64,000 nucleotides of DNA. It comes from Pseudomonas putida (GTDB taxonomy: Bacteria > Pseudomonadota > Gammaproteobacteria > Pseudomonadales > Pseudomonadaceae). Shown here one piece after another: positions 18,105 to 27,059 of this stretch. The notes below the pieces were generated by a model. That model made no database searches, had not been told where the DNA came from, and saw only the letters and a list, made by a program, of their open reading frames with translations. Both the position numbers and the translations under genes were made by a program. The first letter of the stretch is position 1. Each line of letters begins with the position of its first letter. Where the stretch lies: the NCBI RefSeq assembly GCF_001976065.1, contig NZ_MNAH01000004.1, positions 64,519 through 128,518 of the forward strand, written 5' to 3'.

Positions 18105-18223
18105 GGGTAAGGCTCCGACCCGTCATATCAGTGATGGCAATGTGCCCATAACTGTAACGGCAGAAACCCGGACTTTCTTAGCCAATTACCGAGGTATTTT
18201 CAAAACAGCGTCGTCGGCGGCAC

Positions 18224-18258
18224 AAAAAAGCCGCCATTCCCGAAGGAACAGCGGCTTT
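18224..18258 (-). terminator. Terminator of acyl-CoA dehydrogenase paralogue 3
   Basis: On the minus strand the stem AAAGCCGC / GCGGCTTT with internal complementary bases in the loop is followed by a T run. It lies about 20 bases after the stop codon at 18277. Confidence 0.85.
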
Positions 18259-18276
18259 GGAGAAACGCGTCGGGAC

Positions 18277-20082
18277 TTAGTAGCCCAGCGCGAAATCTTC
18301 TTCTTTCATGTCCATCAGGTTGTTGGCGCCCGACAGCATGGTTGCAACGTGAGTACGGGTACGCGGCAGGATGCGCTGGAAGTAGAAGCGTGCAGTCTGC
18401 AGCTTGGCGGTGTAGAACGCCTCTTCGGAAGTGCCGGCAGCCAGTTTCTCGGCAGCCAGGCGCGCCATGTCAGCCCAGAAGTAGGCCAGGCAGGCGTAAC
18501 CGGAGTACATCAGGTAATCCACGGAGGCCGCGCCAACTTCTTCGCGATCCTTCATGGCAGCCATGCCGACCTTCATGGTCAGCTCGCCCCATTCCTTGTT
18601 CAGCGCAGCCAGCGGTGCGACGAATTCCTTGACGGCTTCGTTGCCTTCGTTGGTCTGGCAGAACTTGTGGACGATCTTGGTGAACCCCTTGAGGGCCTCG
18701 CCTTGAGTCATCAGCACTTTACGGCCCAGCAGGTCGAGTGCCTGGATACCGGTGGTGCCTTCGTACAGCATCGAAATACGGCTGTCGCGAACGTTCTGCT
18801 CCATGCCCCACTCGGCGATGAAGCCGTGGCCGCCGTAGATCTGCACGCCATGGTTGGCGGACTCGAAACCGACTTCGGTCATGAAGGCCTTGGCGATTGG
18901 CGTCATGAACGCCAGCAGGGCATCGGCCTTCTTCTTCTCTTCTTCGTCCACGCCGTACTTGACGATGTCGACTTGCTTGGCGGTGAAGTAGACCATCGCG
19001 CGGTTGCCTTCGGCGAACGCCTTCATGGTCAACAGCATGCGACGTACATCCGGGTGCACGATGATCGGGTCAGCGGCTTTGTCCGGTGCTTTCGGGCCGG
19101 TCAGCGAGCGCATTTGCAGGCGATCGCGAGCGTATTTCAAGCCACCCTGGAAGCCGATTTCGGCGTGGGCCAGACCTTGCAGCGCGGTACCCAGGCGAGC
19201 GGTGTTCATGAAGGTGAACATGCAGTTCAGGCCTTTGTTCGCCGGGCCGATCAGGTAACCGGTTGCCGCGTCGAAGTTCATCACGCAAGTGGCGTTGCCG
19301 TGGATGCCCATCTTGTGTTCCAGGGAACCACAGGACACCGCGTTACGCGCACCGATCGAACCGTCGGCGTTCGGTAGGAACTTCGGCACGATGAACAGCG
19401 AAATGCCTTTGGTGCCAGCCGGCGCATCCGGCAGGCGCGCCAGCACGATGTGGACGATGTTGTCGGCCATGTCGTGTTCACCGGCCGAGATGAAGATCTT
19501 GGTGCCGGAGACTTTGTAGGAACCGTCGGCCTGAGGCTCGGCCTTGGTGCGCAGCATGCCGAGGTCGGTACCGCAGTGCGGTTCGGTCAGGCACATGGTG
19601 CCGGTCCATTCGCCGGATACCAGCTTGGTCAGGTAAGCCTCTTGTTGCTCAGGCGTACCGTGCTCGGAAATAGTGTTCATCGCGCCGTGGGACAGGCCCG
19701 GGTACATACCCCACGACCAGTTGGCTTCGCCAACCATTTCGCTGACCGCCAGCCCCAGGGACTCAGGCAGGCCCTGGCCGCCGTGCTCTACGTCGTGGGC
19801 CAGGCTCGGCCAGCCGCCTTCGACGAATTGCTTGTACGCTTCTTTGAAGCCAGTCGGGGTCTTAACACCGGACTCGCTCCAGGTGCAGCCTTCGGTATCG
19901 CCCACACGGTTCAGAGGAGCCAGCACCTGCTCACAAAACTTGGCGCCTTCTTCAAGAATGGCGCTAACCATGTCTGGAGTTGCGTCTGCACAAGCCGGAA
20001 GGCTCTGATAGTGCGCTTCGTAGCCGAGCAGTTCGTCACGAACGAAGCGAATATCACGCAAGGGGGCCTTGTAGTCAGGCAT
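18277..20082 (-). CDS. Acyl-CoA dehydrogenase, ~600-aa FadE type (paralogue 3)
   Basis: A 601-residue paralogue of the two dehydrogenases to the left, with MPDYKAPLRDIRFVRDE, MCLTEPHCGTDLGML and LYEGTTGIQALDLLGRK (catalytic glutamate). By eye it is closer to paralogue 2 than to paralogue 1 across the middle domain. It has its own terminator and is preceded by 252 bases before the next gene upstream, so it is probably a separate transcript. The start at 20082 gives the shared N-terminus; the longer open frame adds 19 unconserved codons. Confidence 0.9.
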   Translation of the reverse strand: MPDYKAPLRDIRFVRDELLGYEAHYQSLPACADATPDMVSAILEEGAKFCEQVLAPLNRVGDTEGCTWSESGVKTPTGFKEAYKQFVEGGWPSLAHDVEHGGQGLPESLGLAVSEMVGEANWSWGMYPGLSHGAMNTISEHGTPEQQEAYLTKLVSGEWTGTMCLTEPHCGTDLGMLRTKAEPQADGSYKVSGTKIFISAGEHDMADNIVHIVLARLPDAPAGTKGISLFIVPKFLPNADGSIGARNAVSCGSLEHKMGIHGNATCVMNFDAATGYLIGPANKGLNCMFTFMNTARLGTALQGLAHAEIGFQGGLKYARDRLQMRSLTGPKAPDKAADPIIVHPDVRRMLLTMKAFAEGNRAMVYFTAKQVDIVKYGVDEEEKKKADALLAFMTPIAKAFMTEVGFESANHGVQIYGGHGFIAEWGMEQNVRDSRISMLYEGTTGIQALDLLGRKVLMTQGEALKGFTKIVHKFCQTNEGNEAVKEFVAPLAALNKEWGELTMKVGMAAMKDREEVGAASVDYLMYSGYACLAYFWADMARLAAEKLAAGTSEEAFYTAKLQTARFYFQRILPRTRTHVATMLSGANNLMDMKEEDFALGY

Positions 20083-20286
20083 AGCGATAAACCTCTGCTG
20101 ATGTAACCGGGAATGAGCGACCGTTGTCGAAACGATCAAACAGTTGTTTGAAACATACGTTTACGCCTAAATCTTGTCAAGTACCGATCTTTTGCCATTC
20201 GTCATTCCATGACCAATCAGCGCGCACGCGGGCCTGACGCCGTTGGCCTGAGCAACGCGCAGCGCGAGAAAGTATTGGATAGCAGG

Positions 20287-20334
20287 ACTCACGCTGAAAG
20301 CGTACCCGTCAGACGGTGCGCTTTCAGCGTGAGT
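20287..20334. terminator. 16-base perfect inverted repeat abutting a stop codon
   Basis: The arms ACTCACGCTGAAAGCG and CGCTTTCAGCGTGAGT are separated by 16 bases and directly touch the stop codon of the 20335 gene. There is no T run, so it could be a factor-dependent terminator or an mRNA-stabilising hairpin. The remainder of 20083-20286 shows no gene. Confidence 0.7.
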
Positions 20335-20631
20335 TCAGGCGTAGGTGTCGATCAGGGTGCCGAGCATTTCATCAGAAGCCTTGGCGACTTTAGTGCCCAA
20401 CTCCACCCCAAACCTGCCTTCAGCCATTGCGAGATTGTGGCTCACGAGGTCCGACTGCTGGCTGCGGTCGACCGAACGCAGGCGATCGGCCTGGGCTTCG
20501 GAAGACTGGCTGGTCACCGAACGCTCGATCGTGGTGTTGGCAATTTGGCCGGCGGCTTGATCGACACGGTTCTGCCCCGTCTGAACAGTGCTCAAACCGG
20601 CATAAAAAGCGGTATTTCCCGAGATTTCCAT
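20335..20631 (-). CDS. Small conserved protein resembling fused ends of a flagellar rod protein
   Basis: A 98-residue protein that I do not recognise as a named family. Its N-terminus (STVQTGQNRVDQAAGQIANTT) resembles the start of flagellar rod/hook proteins, where a similar helix precedes NNIAN. Its C-terminus (VSHNLAMAEGRFG and KASDEMLGTLIDTYA) resembles their closing helix. The central rod domain is absent. It follows bioD on the same strand after about 108 bases and could be the last gene of that transcript. A function in flagella is not shown. A ribosome site (AAGGACGAG) precedes the ATG. Confidence 0.65.
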   Translation of the reverse strand: MEISGNTAFYAGLSTVQTGQNRVDQAAGQIANTTIERSVTSQSSEAQADRLRSVDRSQQSDLVSHNLAMAEGRFGVELGTKVAKASDEMLGTLIDTYA

Positions 20632-20739
20632 GGAAGCGCTCGTCCTTGCAAAGAGTCATCAACACTCATTGAAGCAGACTTACCGGGGAATGGCCCGTCA
20701 AAAACACTAATGGCACAGTGCCGCGTCATAGCCAGATAC

Positions 20740-21420
20740 CTAGTCCAGGAGATCCAGTTCCAGGTGCTCTGCTACCGCTTCAGCCGTGACCATCTTGAGC
20801 TTCGGCACTCGCCCCAGGCATGGCGCCGGGAGCCGCTCGGCGAGGGTGGCGAGGTTCTCTTCCAGGCGTGCGGTCTTCGGGTCGATGATATTCGCCACCC
20901 ATCCCGCCAACTGCAAACCGTCCCGGGCAATCGCCTCGGCCGTCAGCAACGCGTGGTTGATGCAGCCCAGGCGCACACCGACCACGAGGATGACCGGCAG
21001 GCCCAGCGCCTTGGCCAGGTCCGACAGGTTGTCCTGGTCTGCCAATGGCACGCGCCAGCCTCCAGCACCCTCGATCAGGGTGAAATCAGCCTGCATGTCG
21101 AGTATCTCTCGCATTGGCGTGAGCAGCGATTGCACGGTCAACGCAATGCCGGCCTCGCGCGCGGCCAGGTGCGGCGCAATTGCCGGCTCGAGCGCCAGCG
21201 GATTGACCTGGGTGTAGGTCAAGGGCAGCGAGCACTCCGCCAAAAGCGCCAGCGCGTCAGCATTGCGCAGGCCCTTGGGCGTCACCGAACAGCCAGAGGC
21301 TACCGGCTTGCCCGCTGCCGTGCTTAACCCGGCCGATCGGGCGGCATGCAGCAAGCCGGCGGCAATCGTGGTTTTTCCGACATCGGTATCGGTACCGGTG
21401 ATGAAATACGCGGAGCTCAT
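20740..21420 (-). CDS. bioD: Dethiobiotin synthetase BioD
   Basis: A 226-residue ATP-dependent carboxylase that closes the ureido ring of dethiobiotin from 7,8-diaminopelargonate and CO2. The P-loop is at residues 9-18 (GTDTDVGKTT). EGAGGWRVPL and VVGVRLGCINHALLT are typical of the family. Its ATG overlaps the bioC stop by four bases (ATGA), the last coupling of the bioBFHCD operon. bioA is not in the window, as usual in pseudomonads. Confidence 0.95.
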   Translation of the reverse strand: MSSAYFITGTDTDVGKTTIAAGLLHAARSAGLSTAAGKPVASGCSVTPKGLRNADALALLAECSLPLTYTQVNPLALEPAIAPHLAAREAGIALTVQSLLTPMREILDMQADFTLIEGAGGWRVPLADQDNLSDLAKALGLPVILVVGVRLGCINHALLTAEAIARDGLQLAGWVANIIDPKTARLEENLATLAERLPAPCLGRVPKLKMVTAEAVAEHLELDLLD

Positions 21421-22229
21421 AAGGGTTTCTCCAAAACGGCGTACACCACTTGATAAGTCGCCGGCAGGCCTTGGGCCTGACGAAACTGCTCATAAGCCTC
21501 GACCAGGCCGAGAATCCGCGCCCGACCGGTCAACCCACCCGGTCGCCCGGGGTTCAGGTTGTGTGCCCCCAACGCCTTGAGTTCATGGGTCAGGCTGCGC
21601 ACATCCGGGTAATGCAGCACATGCGCACGGTTTTCCAGGCTGATCGCCCGCAGGCCGCTGGCTGCGCAAAGCTGTTGATAAACGGCGAACTCGCGGAAGC
21701 GGTTGACGTGCACCATGCCATCCACCTGACGCCAGCTGTCACGCAGTTCGAACAACGTGCCTACGCATAGACTAGCAAATGCGAAAACGCCCCCGGGTTT
21801 GAGTACCCGATGCGCCTCGCTGAGTACCGAAGCGAAGTCCGCACACCACTGCACCGCGAGGCTGGAGAAAATCAGATCGCACGTCCCATCACGCAACGGC
21901 ATTCGCTCGGCGTCGCCGGCGATGAAGTGTGTGGCGCCGCCCAAAGGCCTGGCGTGGTTGAGCATGCCTTCGGCGATGTCCAGCGCCACGCCGTGCCCTG
22001 CGGGAAAACGCTCGCCCAGCGCGCGGCTGAAATGCCCGGTGCCGCACCCCAGGTCCAGCCATCGCCCTGACACGAAATCATCGGGCAAACGGCGGAGCAA
22101 TTGGCTGCCGACATCACGCTGCAATTCGGCCACGCTGTCGTAGCTTGCCGCCGCACGGGAAAAAGAGGCGGCTACCTGGCGCTTGTCAGGCAAAGCGCCG
22201 GGCAGTTGGGGAAGAGATAAATCAGTCAT
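21417..22229 (-). CDS. bioC: Malonyl-ACP O-methyltransferase BioC
   Basis: A 270-residue SAM-dependent methyltransferase. Motif I is LDLGCGTGHFSRAL (about residues 57-70), followed by LRDGTCDLIFSSLAVQW. It methylates malonyl-ACP so that the fatty-acid machinery can build the pimeloyl chain for biotin. The start at 22229 gives MTDLSLPQLPG and overlaps the end of bioH by eight bases; the open frame runs further upstream but that part lies inside bioH. Confidence 0.93.
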   Translation of the reverse strand: MTDLSLPQLPGALPDKRQVAASFSRAAASYDSVAELQRDVGSQLLRRLPDDFVSGRWLDLGCGTGHFSRALGERFPAGHGVALDIAEGMLNHARPLGGATHFIAGDAERMPLRDGTCDLIFSSLAVQWCADFASVLSEAHRVLKPGGVFAFASLCVGTLFELRDSWRQVDGMVHVNRFREFAVYQQLCAASGLRAISLENRAHVLHYPDVRSLTHELKALGAHNLNPGRPGGLTGRARILGLVEAYEQFRQAQGLPATYQVVYAVLEKPL

Positions 22230-22953
22230 CGCCGCACTCATGCAAAAAGGCCTGGATCGCCCCCGCCACACCGTGGGGATTTTCCAGGAGAAACGCGTGA
22301 CCGGCCTGTTCAATCAGACCGATTTCGACATCCGGCAGCAACGCCAGTAACGCCTCGGCGGCTTCAGCCGGCACCAGCCCGTCGAGGCCGGCATACAGGT
22401 GCAGTTGCGGACCGCGGAACGCCTGCAGGGCCTGGCGCGTGTCCAATTGTGCGAGCAGCTTCAGGCCACCCATGAGCACCGCCTCTGACGAGTGCGGCGC
22501 GCCCCCGAACAACAGCCTCGAAAAGCCGCGCGGGTCTTCGGCACCTTGGGCACAGAGCAGTGAAAAGCGCTTCAACGTCATGCGCGGATCGGCAGCGCAA
22601 TCCGCCAGAAAGGCATCGAACGTTTGGTTGGGCATCGCCCATGGCCATTGTTCATGACTGACAAAAGAAGGGTTGCTCGCCAGGGTCAGCAGGCCGCAGC
22701 AACGGTCGCCACGGCGCGCCGCCAATTCGGACGCGAGCATGCCACCCAGCGACCAGCCGCCCAGCCAGGCGTCCTGTGGCAGGCTGGCGTCAAGTTCATC
22801 AAGCCAAAGTTCGAGATTGCTCGAGTCCAGCTCAGGCAGCGGCTCGATGTCCACCCGCAGGTGTTCGTCCAGGCCTTGCAAGGCGGCGGCTAGCGGCTCC
22901 AGCGGCGAAATCCCCAGCCCCCAGCCGGGTAGCAGAATCAGTCGATCACGCAT
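22222..22953 (-). CDS. bioH: Pimeloyl-ACP methyl ester carboxylesterase BioH
   Basis: A 243-residue alpha/beta hydrolase that removes the methyl group from pimeloyl-ACP methyl ester, ending chain growth for biotin synthesis. The nucleophile elbow is GGWSLGGMLA (serine near residue 68), with the aspartate in YAGLDGLVP and the histidine in EQAGHAFLLENP. It begins inside the 3-prime end of bioF (eight-base overlap) and ends inside bioC, so the operon is tightly packed here. Confidence 0.93.
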   Translation of the reverse strand: MRDRLILLPGWGLGISPLEPLAAALQGLDEHLRVDIEPLPELDSSNLELWLDELDASLPQDAWLGGWSLGGMLASELAARRGDRCCGLLTLASNPSFVSHEQWPWAMPNQTFDAFLADCAADPRMTLKRFSLLCAQGAEDPRGFSRLLFGGAPHSSEAVLMGGLKLLAQLDTRQALQAFRGPQLHLYAGLDGLVPAEAAEALLALLPDVEIGLIEQAGHAFLLENPHGVAGAIQAFLHECGDD

Positions 22954-24124
22954 GGCCAGGCTCCGGTCCCAGTCGTTGATAACAATCGGCCAGTCCCTCC
23001 AACAATAGCTGTACCTGCGCTTCGGTATGGGCGGCGGTCAGGGTCACGCGCAGTCGGGCGCTGCCGGCTGGCACGGTTGGCGGGCGTATGGCGCTCACCA
23101 TCAAACCGCGCTCGCGCAGCATCTGCGACAAGCGCACTGCGCGTCCGGCGTCACCGATCATGATCGGCTGGATCGGCGTGAAGCTGTTCATCAGCTCCAG
23201 GCCGATCTGCTCGGCGCCGTGGCGGAACTGACGGATCAGTGCCTGCAAATGCTCGCGGCGCCAATGCTCGCTGCGCAGCAGCTCCAGGCTTTTCAGGGTC
23301 GCGCAGGCCAGGGCCGGGGGTTGGCTGGTGGTGTAGATGTAGGGGCGGGCGAACTGGATCAGGCTCTCGATCAACTCTTCGCTGCCGGCCACAAAGGCAC
23401 CCGCGGTTCCGAACGCCTTGCCGAGCGTGCCGACCAGCACCGGCACATCTTCCTGGCTCAGGCCGAAATGTTCGACGCTGCCGCCTCCCTGGGCACCCAG
23501 GGGACCGAAACCGTGCGCGTCATCGACCATCAGCCACGCACCCTTGGCCCTGGTTTCCCGAGCCAGCGCCGGCAGGTCGGCGATGTCGCCGTCCATGCTG
23601 AACACGCCATCGGTGACCACCAGCGTATTACCGGTGGCTTTCTCCAGGCGCTTGGCCAGGCTCGTCGCGTCGTTGTGCAAATATCGGCTGAAACGTGCGC
23701 CAGACAACAGCCCGGCGTCCAGTAACGAGGCGTGATTGAGTCGGTCTTCGAGCACCGTATCGCCCTGCCCCACCAGCGCCGTGACCGCACCGAGATTGGC
23801 CATGTAGCCAGTGGTGAACAGCAGGGCACGCGGGCGACCGGTGAAGTCGGCCAGGGCTTCTTCCAGGGCGTGATGCGGGCCGCTATGGCCGATCACCAGA
23901 TGCGAGGCCCCGCCACCCACGCCCCACTTGGCGGCTCCCGCGCGCCAGGCTTCGATCACTTGCGGGTGATTGGCCAGGCCCAGGTAGTCGTTGTTACAGA
24001 ACGCCAGCAATGGCTGGCCGTCCACCACCACTTGCGGGCCTTGCGGGCTTTCGAGCAATGGACGTTGGCGATAGAGATTTTCAGCACGACGGGCAGCCAG
24101 GCGTGCGGCGAGATCGAAAGACAT
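22946..24124 (-). CDS. bioF: 8-amino-7-oxononanoate synthase BioF
   Basis: A 392-residue PLP enzyme of the alpha-oxoamine synthase family. It condenses pimeloyl-ACP with L-alanine. Seen are CNNDYLGLANHP, FSMDGDIADLP, VDDAHGFGPLG and the PLP lysine in VLVGTLGKAFGTAGAF. The start chosen gives MSFDLAARLAARRAENLYR; the open frame has eleven further codons upstream without support. A REP pair separates it from bioB, though both are probably in one transcript. Confidence 0.95.
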   Translation of the reverse strand: MSFDLAARLAARRAENLYRQRPLLESPQGPQVVVDGQPLLAFCNNDYLGLANHPQVIEAWRAGAAKWGVGGGASHLVIGHSGPHHALEEALADFTGRPRALLFTTGYMANLGAVTALVGQGDTVLEDRLNHASLLDAGLLSGARFSRYLHNDATSLAKRLEKATGNTLVVTDGVFSMDGDIADLPALARETRAKGAWLMVDDAHGFGPLGAQGGGSVEHFGLSQEDVPVLVGTLGKAFGTAGAFVAGSEELIESLIQFARPYIYTTSQPPALACATLKSLELLRSEHWRREHLQALIRQFRHGAEQIGLELMNSFTPIQPIMIGDAGRAVRLSQMLRERGLMVSAIRPPTVPAGSARLRVTLTAAHTEAQVQLLLEGLADCYQRLGPEPGHA

Positions 24125-24157
24125 GCAGGCCTCGACTATCAAATGACACATCTCCAC

Positions 24158-24249
24158 TGTGGGAGCGAGCCTGCTCGCGAAGAGGCCTTCACATTCAACA
24201 TCAATGTCGACTGTTACATAGCTTTCGCGAGCAGGCTCGCTCCCACAGG
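24158..24249. repeat. REP palindrome pair between bioB and bioF
   Basis: GTGGGAGCGAGCCTGCTCGC and its reverse complement face each other about 45 bases apart, forming a long imperfect hairpin (BIME-like doublet). Confidence 0.85.
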
Positions 24250-24271
24250 GTTTTGCATTCCTTCAGAAGGA

Positions 24272-25327
24272 TCAAACAGCCGCGTTATAGAACTGCTCGC
24301 TGCTCTTGTGCTCCACCAGCGCCTGTTCGATGGCGGCCTGATGCACTTCGTCGGAGTGTTCTTCGCGGGCTTCCGGCAGGATCCCCAGGCGCCCGAACAG
24401 TTGCATGTCCTTGTTGGCCTGCGGGTTAGCGGTGGTCAGCAGTTTGTCGCCGTAGAAAATCGAGTTGGCACCGGCGAAGAACGCCAGGGCCTGGGTCTGA
24501 TCGTTCATCGCCTCGCGGCCGGCGGACAGGCGCACGTGGGACTTGGGCATCAGGATGCGCGCAACCGCGAGCATGCGGATGAAATCGAACGGGTCGATGT
24601 CGTCGGCATTTTCCAGTGGCGTACCGGCGACTTTCACCAGCAGGTTGATGGGCACGGATTCCGGGTGCTCTGGCATGTTCGCCAACTGGATGAGCAAATT
24701 GGCGCGGTCATCGAGGGACTCGCCCATGCCGAGGATGCCGCCGGAGCAGATCTTCATCCCCGAATCACGCACGTAGGCCAGGGTTTGCAGGCGTTCGCTG
24801 TAGGTGCGGGTGGTGATGATGCTGCCATAGAACTCTGGCGAGGTATCGAGGTTGTGGTTGTAGTAGTCCAGGCCGGCTTCGGCCAGGGCTGCGGTCTGGT
24901 CCTGATCGAGACGGCCGAGTGTCATGCAGGTTTCCAGGCCCAGGGCCTTTACGCCTTTGACCATCTCCAGCACATACGGCATGTCTTTGGCCGACGGGTG
25001 CTTCCACGCCGCGCCCATGCAAAACCGGGTGGTACCAATGGCCTTGGCGCGCGCAGCCTCCTCGAGGACTTTCTGCACTTCCATCAGCTTTTCTTTTTCC
25101 AGGCCGGTGTTGTAGTGACCGGACTGCGGACAATATTTGCAATCTTCCGGGCAGGCACCGGTTTTGATCGACAGCAGGGTCGAAACCTGGACCCGGTTGG
25201 CGTCGAAATGCGCACGGTGCACCGTCTGCGCCTGGAACAACAGGTCATTGAATGGCTGAACGAAGAGTGCTTTGACTTCGGCCAAAGACCAGTCATGACG
25301 CAGGGTTGCAGAGGTGCTGGCGCTCAT
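24272..25327 (-). CDS. bioB: Biotin synthase BioB
   Basis: A 351-residue radical SAM enzyme that inserts sulfur into dethiobiotin. The SAM-cluster motif is Cys59-x3-Cys63-x2-Cys66 (CPEDCKYC), followed by QSGHYNTGLE. The [2Fe-2S] donor cysteines are expected in the RFCMGAAW and LETCMTLG segments. It is the first gene of the leftward biotin operon and is divergent from comF across 96 bases. The C-terminus is slightly longer than in E. coli. Confidence 0.96.
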   Translation of the reverse strand: MSASTSATLRHDWSLAEVKALFVQPFNDLLFQAQTVHRAHFDANRVQVSTLLSIKTGACPEDCKYCPQSGHYNTGLEKEKLMEVQKVLEEAARAKAIGTTRFCMGAAWKHPSAKDMPYVLEMVKGVKALGLETCMTLGRLDQDQTAALAEAGLDYYNHNLDTSPEFYGSIITTRTYSERLQTLAYVRDSGMKICSGGILGMGESLDDRANLLIQLANMPEHPESVPINLLVKVAGTPLENADDIDPFDFIRMLAVARILMPKSHVRLSAGREAMNDQTQALAFFAGANSIFYGDKLLTTANPQANKDMQLFGRLGILPEAREEHSDEVHQAAIEQALVEHKSSEQFYNAAV

Positions 25328-25423
25328 GGGCGTTTCCTTTGTTTTATGCTTTGGCAGGCGACCAGGAAAATGGAATTTTCCACAGGCGCATCACAGATGT
25401 TTCGGCATATTTAAGGAAGAGCC

Positions 25424-26164
25424 ATGCGCTGTCAACCACGATACGATAAGCAGGTTTACATCTGGTTAAAAAACAAACAGCTCTGTTTGCTGTGTGACGA
25501 ACCCGCCGATGGCACCACGCCCATTTGCATGGCCTGCGAAACCGAGTTGCCCTGGCTCGGCGATCACTGCCAGACCTGCGCCCTGCCCTTGCCCGCTGCC
25601 GGCCTGACGTGCGGGCAATGCCTCAAGCAGCCGCCGGCCTTCGAACGGGTGGTCGCGCCCTGGACTTACAGCTTCCCGATCGACAGCCTGATTACCCGGT
25701 TCAAGCACAGCTCGAATTGGCCGTTTGGCCACCTGCTCGGCGAACTTCTGACTCAATCCCTGCAACATCACTTCGATAACGACCTCCCACGGCCCGACGC
25801 GCTGGTACCCGTGCCGATGGCTACCCGACGCCTGCGCCAAAGAGGGTTCAACCAGGCAGCCATGCTGGCACGCTGGCTCAGCGAGCGCCTTGGCGTTCCT
25901 ACCGATGAACGGCTGTTATTAAGGCCCCAGGACACCAACGCGCAACAAGACCTGAACGCCGAGGCCCGCAAAAAGAACCTGCACCACGCCTTCGCCCTGG
26001 CGCCCGGCGCATCGGTGAAGGGTCGCCATCTGGCGCTGGTGGATGACGTGCTGACCACGGGCGCCACGACACAAGCACTGGCTCACCTGCTGATGGACGC
26101 CGGCGCTACTCGGGTCGATGTCTATTGCCTGGCGCGAACACCCAAGCCTGGTGAGTCGCCGTGA
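25424..26164 (+). CDS. comF: ComF-family phosphoribosyltransferase-like protein
   Basis: A 246-residue double-zinc-ribbon plus PRTase-fold protein. Cysteines are paired as CLLC, CMAC, CQTC and CGQC within the first 75 residues. The PRPP-binding loop is ALVDDVLTTGATTQAL near residues 204-219. ComF is needed for DNA uptake in competent species and interacts with primosome-type proteins there; in Pseudomonas the role is unproven. The ATG is preceded by AAGGAAGAG. It shares a divergent promoter region with bioB, as in many gamma-proteobacteria. Confidence 0.88.
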   Translation: MRCQPRYDKQVYIWLKNKQLCLLCDEPADGTTPICMACETELPWLGDHCQTCALPLPAAGLTCGQCLKQPPAFERVVAPWTYSFPIDSLITRFKHSSNWPFGHLLGELLTQSLQHHFDNDLPRPDALVPVPMATRRLRQRGFNQAAMLARWLSERLGVPTDERLLLRPQDTNAQQDLNAEARKKNLHHAFALAPGASVKGRHLALVDDVLTTGATTQALAHLLMDAGATRVDVYCLARTPKPGESP

Positions 26165-26227
26165 CTTGACTCGCGGGGCCCGAGCGGCCAACGTCCTCAC
26201 CATCGTCATAGCCCATAGCGTCTTGCC

Positions 26228-26992
26228 ATGTCCTTGCCTACGTTGTTGTCCCAGCACATTGTCCGCCGTCCGCAACGCATTGCCCTGCTGCAACATATCG
26301 CCGAGCAAGGGTCGATCACCCGCGCAGCGAAAAGCGCAGGCCTGAGCTACAAGGCTGCCTGGGATGCCATCGATGAGCTCAACAACCTTGCGCAGAAACC
26401 GCTGGTGGAGCGCAGTGTGGGCGGCAAAGGGGGTGGCGGCGCCAAACTGTCCGCCGAAGGCGAGCGTGTGCTGCGCCTTTATCAAAAGCTGCAGGCGTTG
26501 CAGGCCCAGGTTCTGGAAGCTGCTGAAGATGCCAGCGACCTTGACCTGCTCGGTCGCCTGATGCTCAGGACCAGCGCACGCAATCAGCTACACGGCAAGG
26601 TCGTGGCTATTGAAACCCAAGGCCATAACGACCGGGTCCGCCTTGAGTTGGCCGAAGGCTTGAGCATCGCTGCGCAGATCACCCACGACAGCACCGTACG
26701 CCTGGACCTGCAACCCGGCACCGAAGTGGTCGCGCTGATCAAGGCCGGGTGGCTCGATGTGCTGGGCAGCGGCGACGAAGCAATACCAGGACACAATTGC
26801 CTCGAAGGCGTCATCGAGGAAATCCTCAATGCCGAAGACGGCCCCTGTGAAGTGCGCATCGGCCTGCCTAACGGCCAGACGCTCTGCGCCCTGGCCGAGA
26901 CCTGGCATTTGCAATCGCGCGAACTGACCAGCGGAAAGCCGGTACGGGCGCAGTTCTCGCCCTCCAACGTATTGCTCGGCACCCCACTTTAA
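26228..26992 (+). CDS. modE: ModE-type molybdate-responsive regulator
   Basis: A 254-residue protein. An N-terminal LysR-like winged helix (residues 17-80: ALLQHIAEQGSITRAAKSAG, LSYKAAWDAIDEL) carries the ModE hallmark GGKGGGGAKLS, followed by two TOBE/MOP domains (NQLHGKVVAIE and NCLEGVIEEIL). Molybdate binding would turn it into a repressor of modABC, which is not in the window. It lies 63 bases after comF and is followed by a PhoX-family gene on the same strand. Confidence 0.87.
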   Translation: MSLPTLLSQHIVRRPQRIALLQHIAEQGSITRAAKSAGLSYKAAWDAIDELNNLAQKPLVERSVGGKGGGGAKLSAEGERVLRLYQKLQALQAQVLEAAEDASDLDLLGRLMLRTSARNQLHGKVVAIETQGHNDRVRLELAEGLSIAAQITHDSTVRLDLQPGTEVVALIKAGWLDVLGSGDEAIPGHNCLEGVIEEILNAEDGPCEVRIGLPNGQTLCALAETWHLQSRELTSGKPVRAQFSPSNVLLGTPL

Positions 26993-27059
26993 GGACAGCT
27001 GCAACAAAAGCTTCATCACCCGCCATTAAGGTGACTGCAAAATTCGCAGGGAGCCTGAT

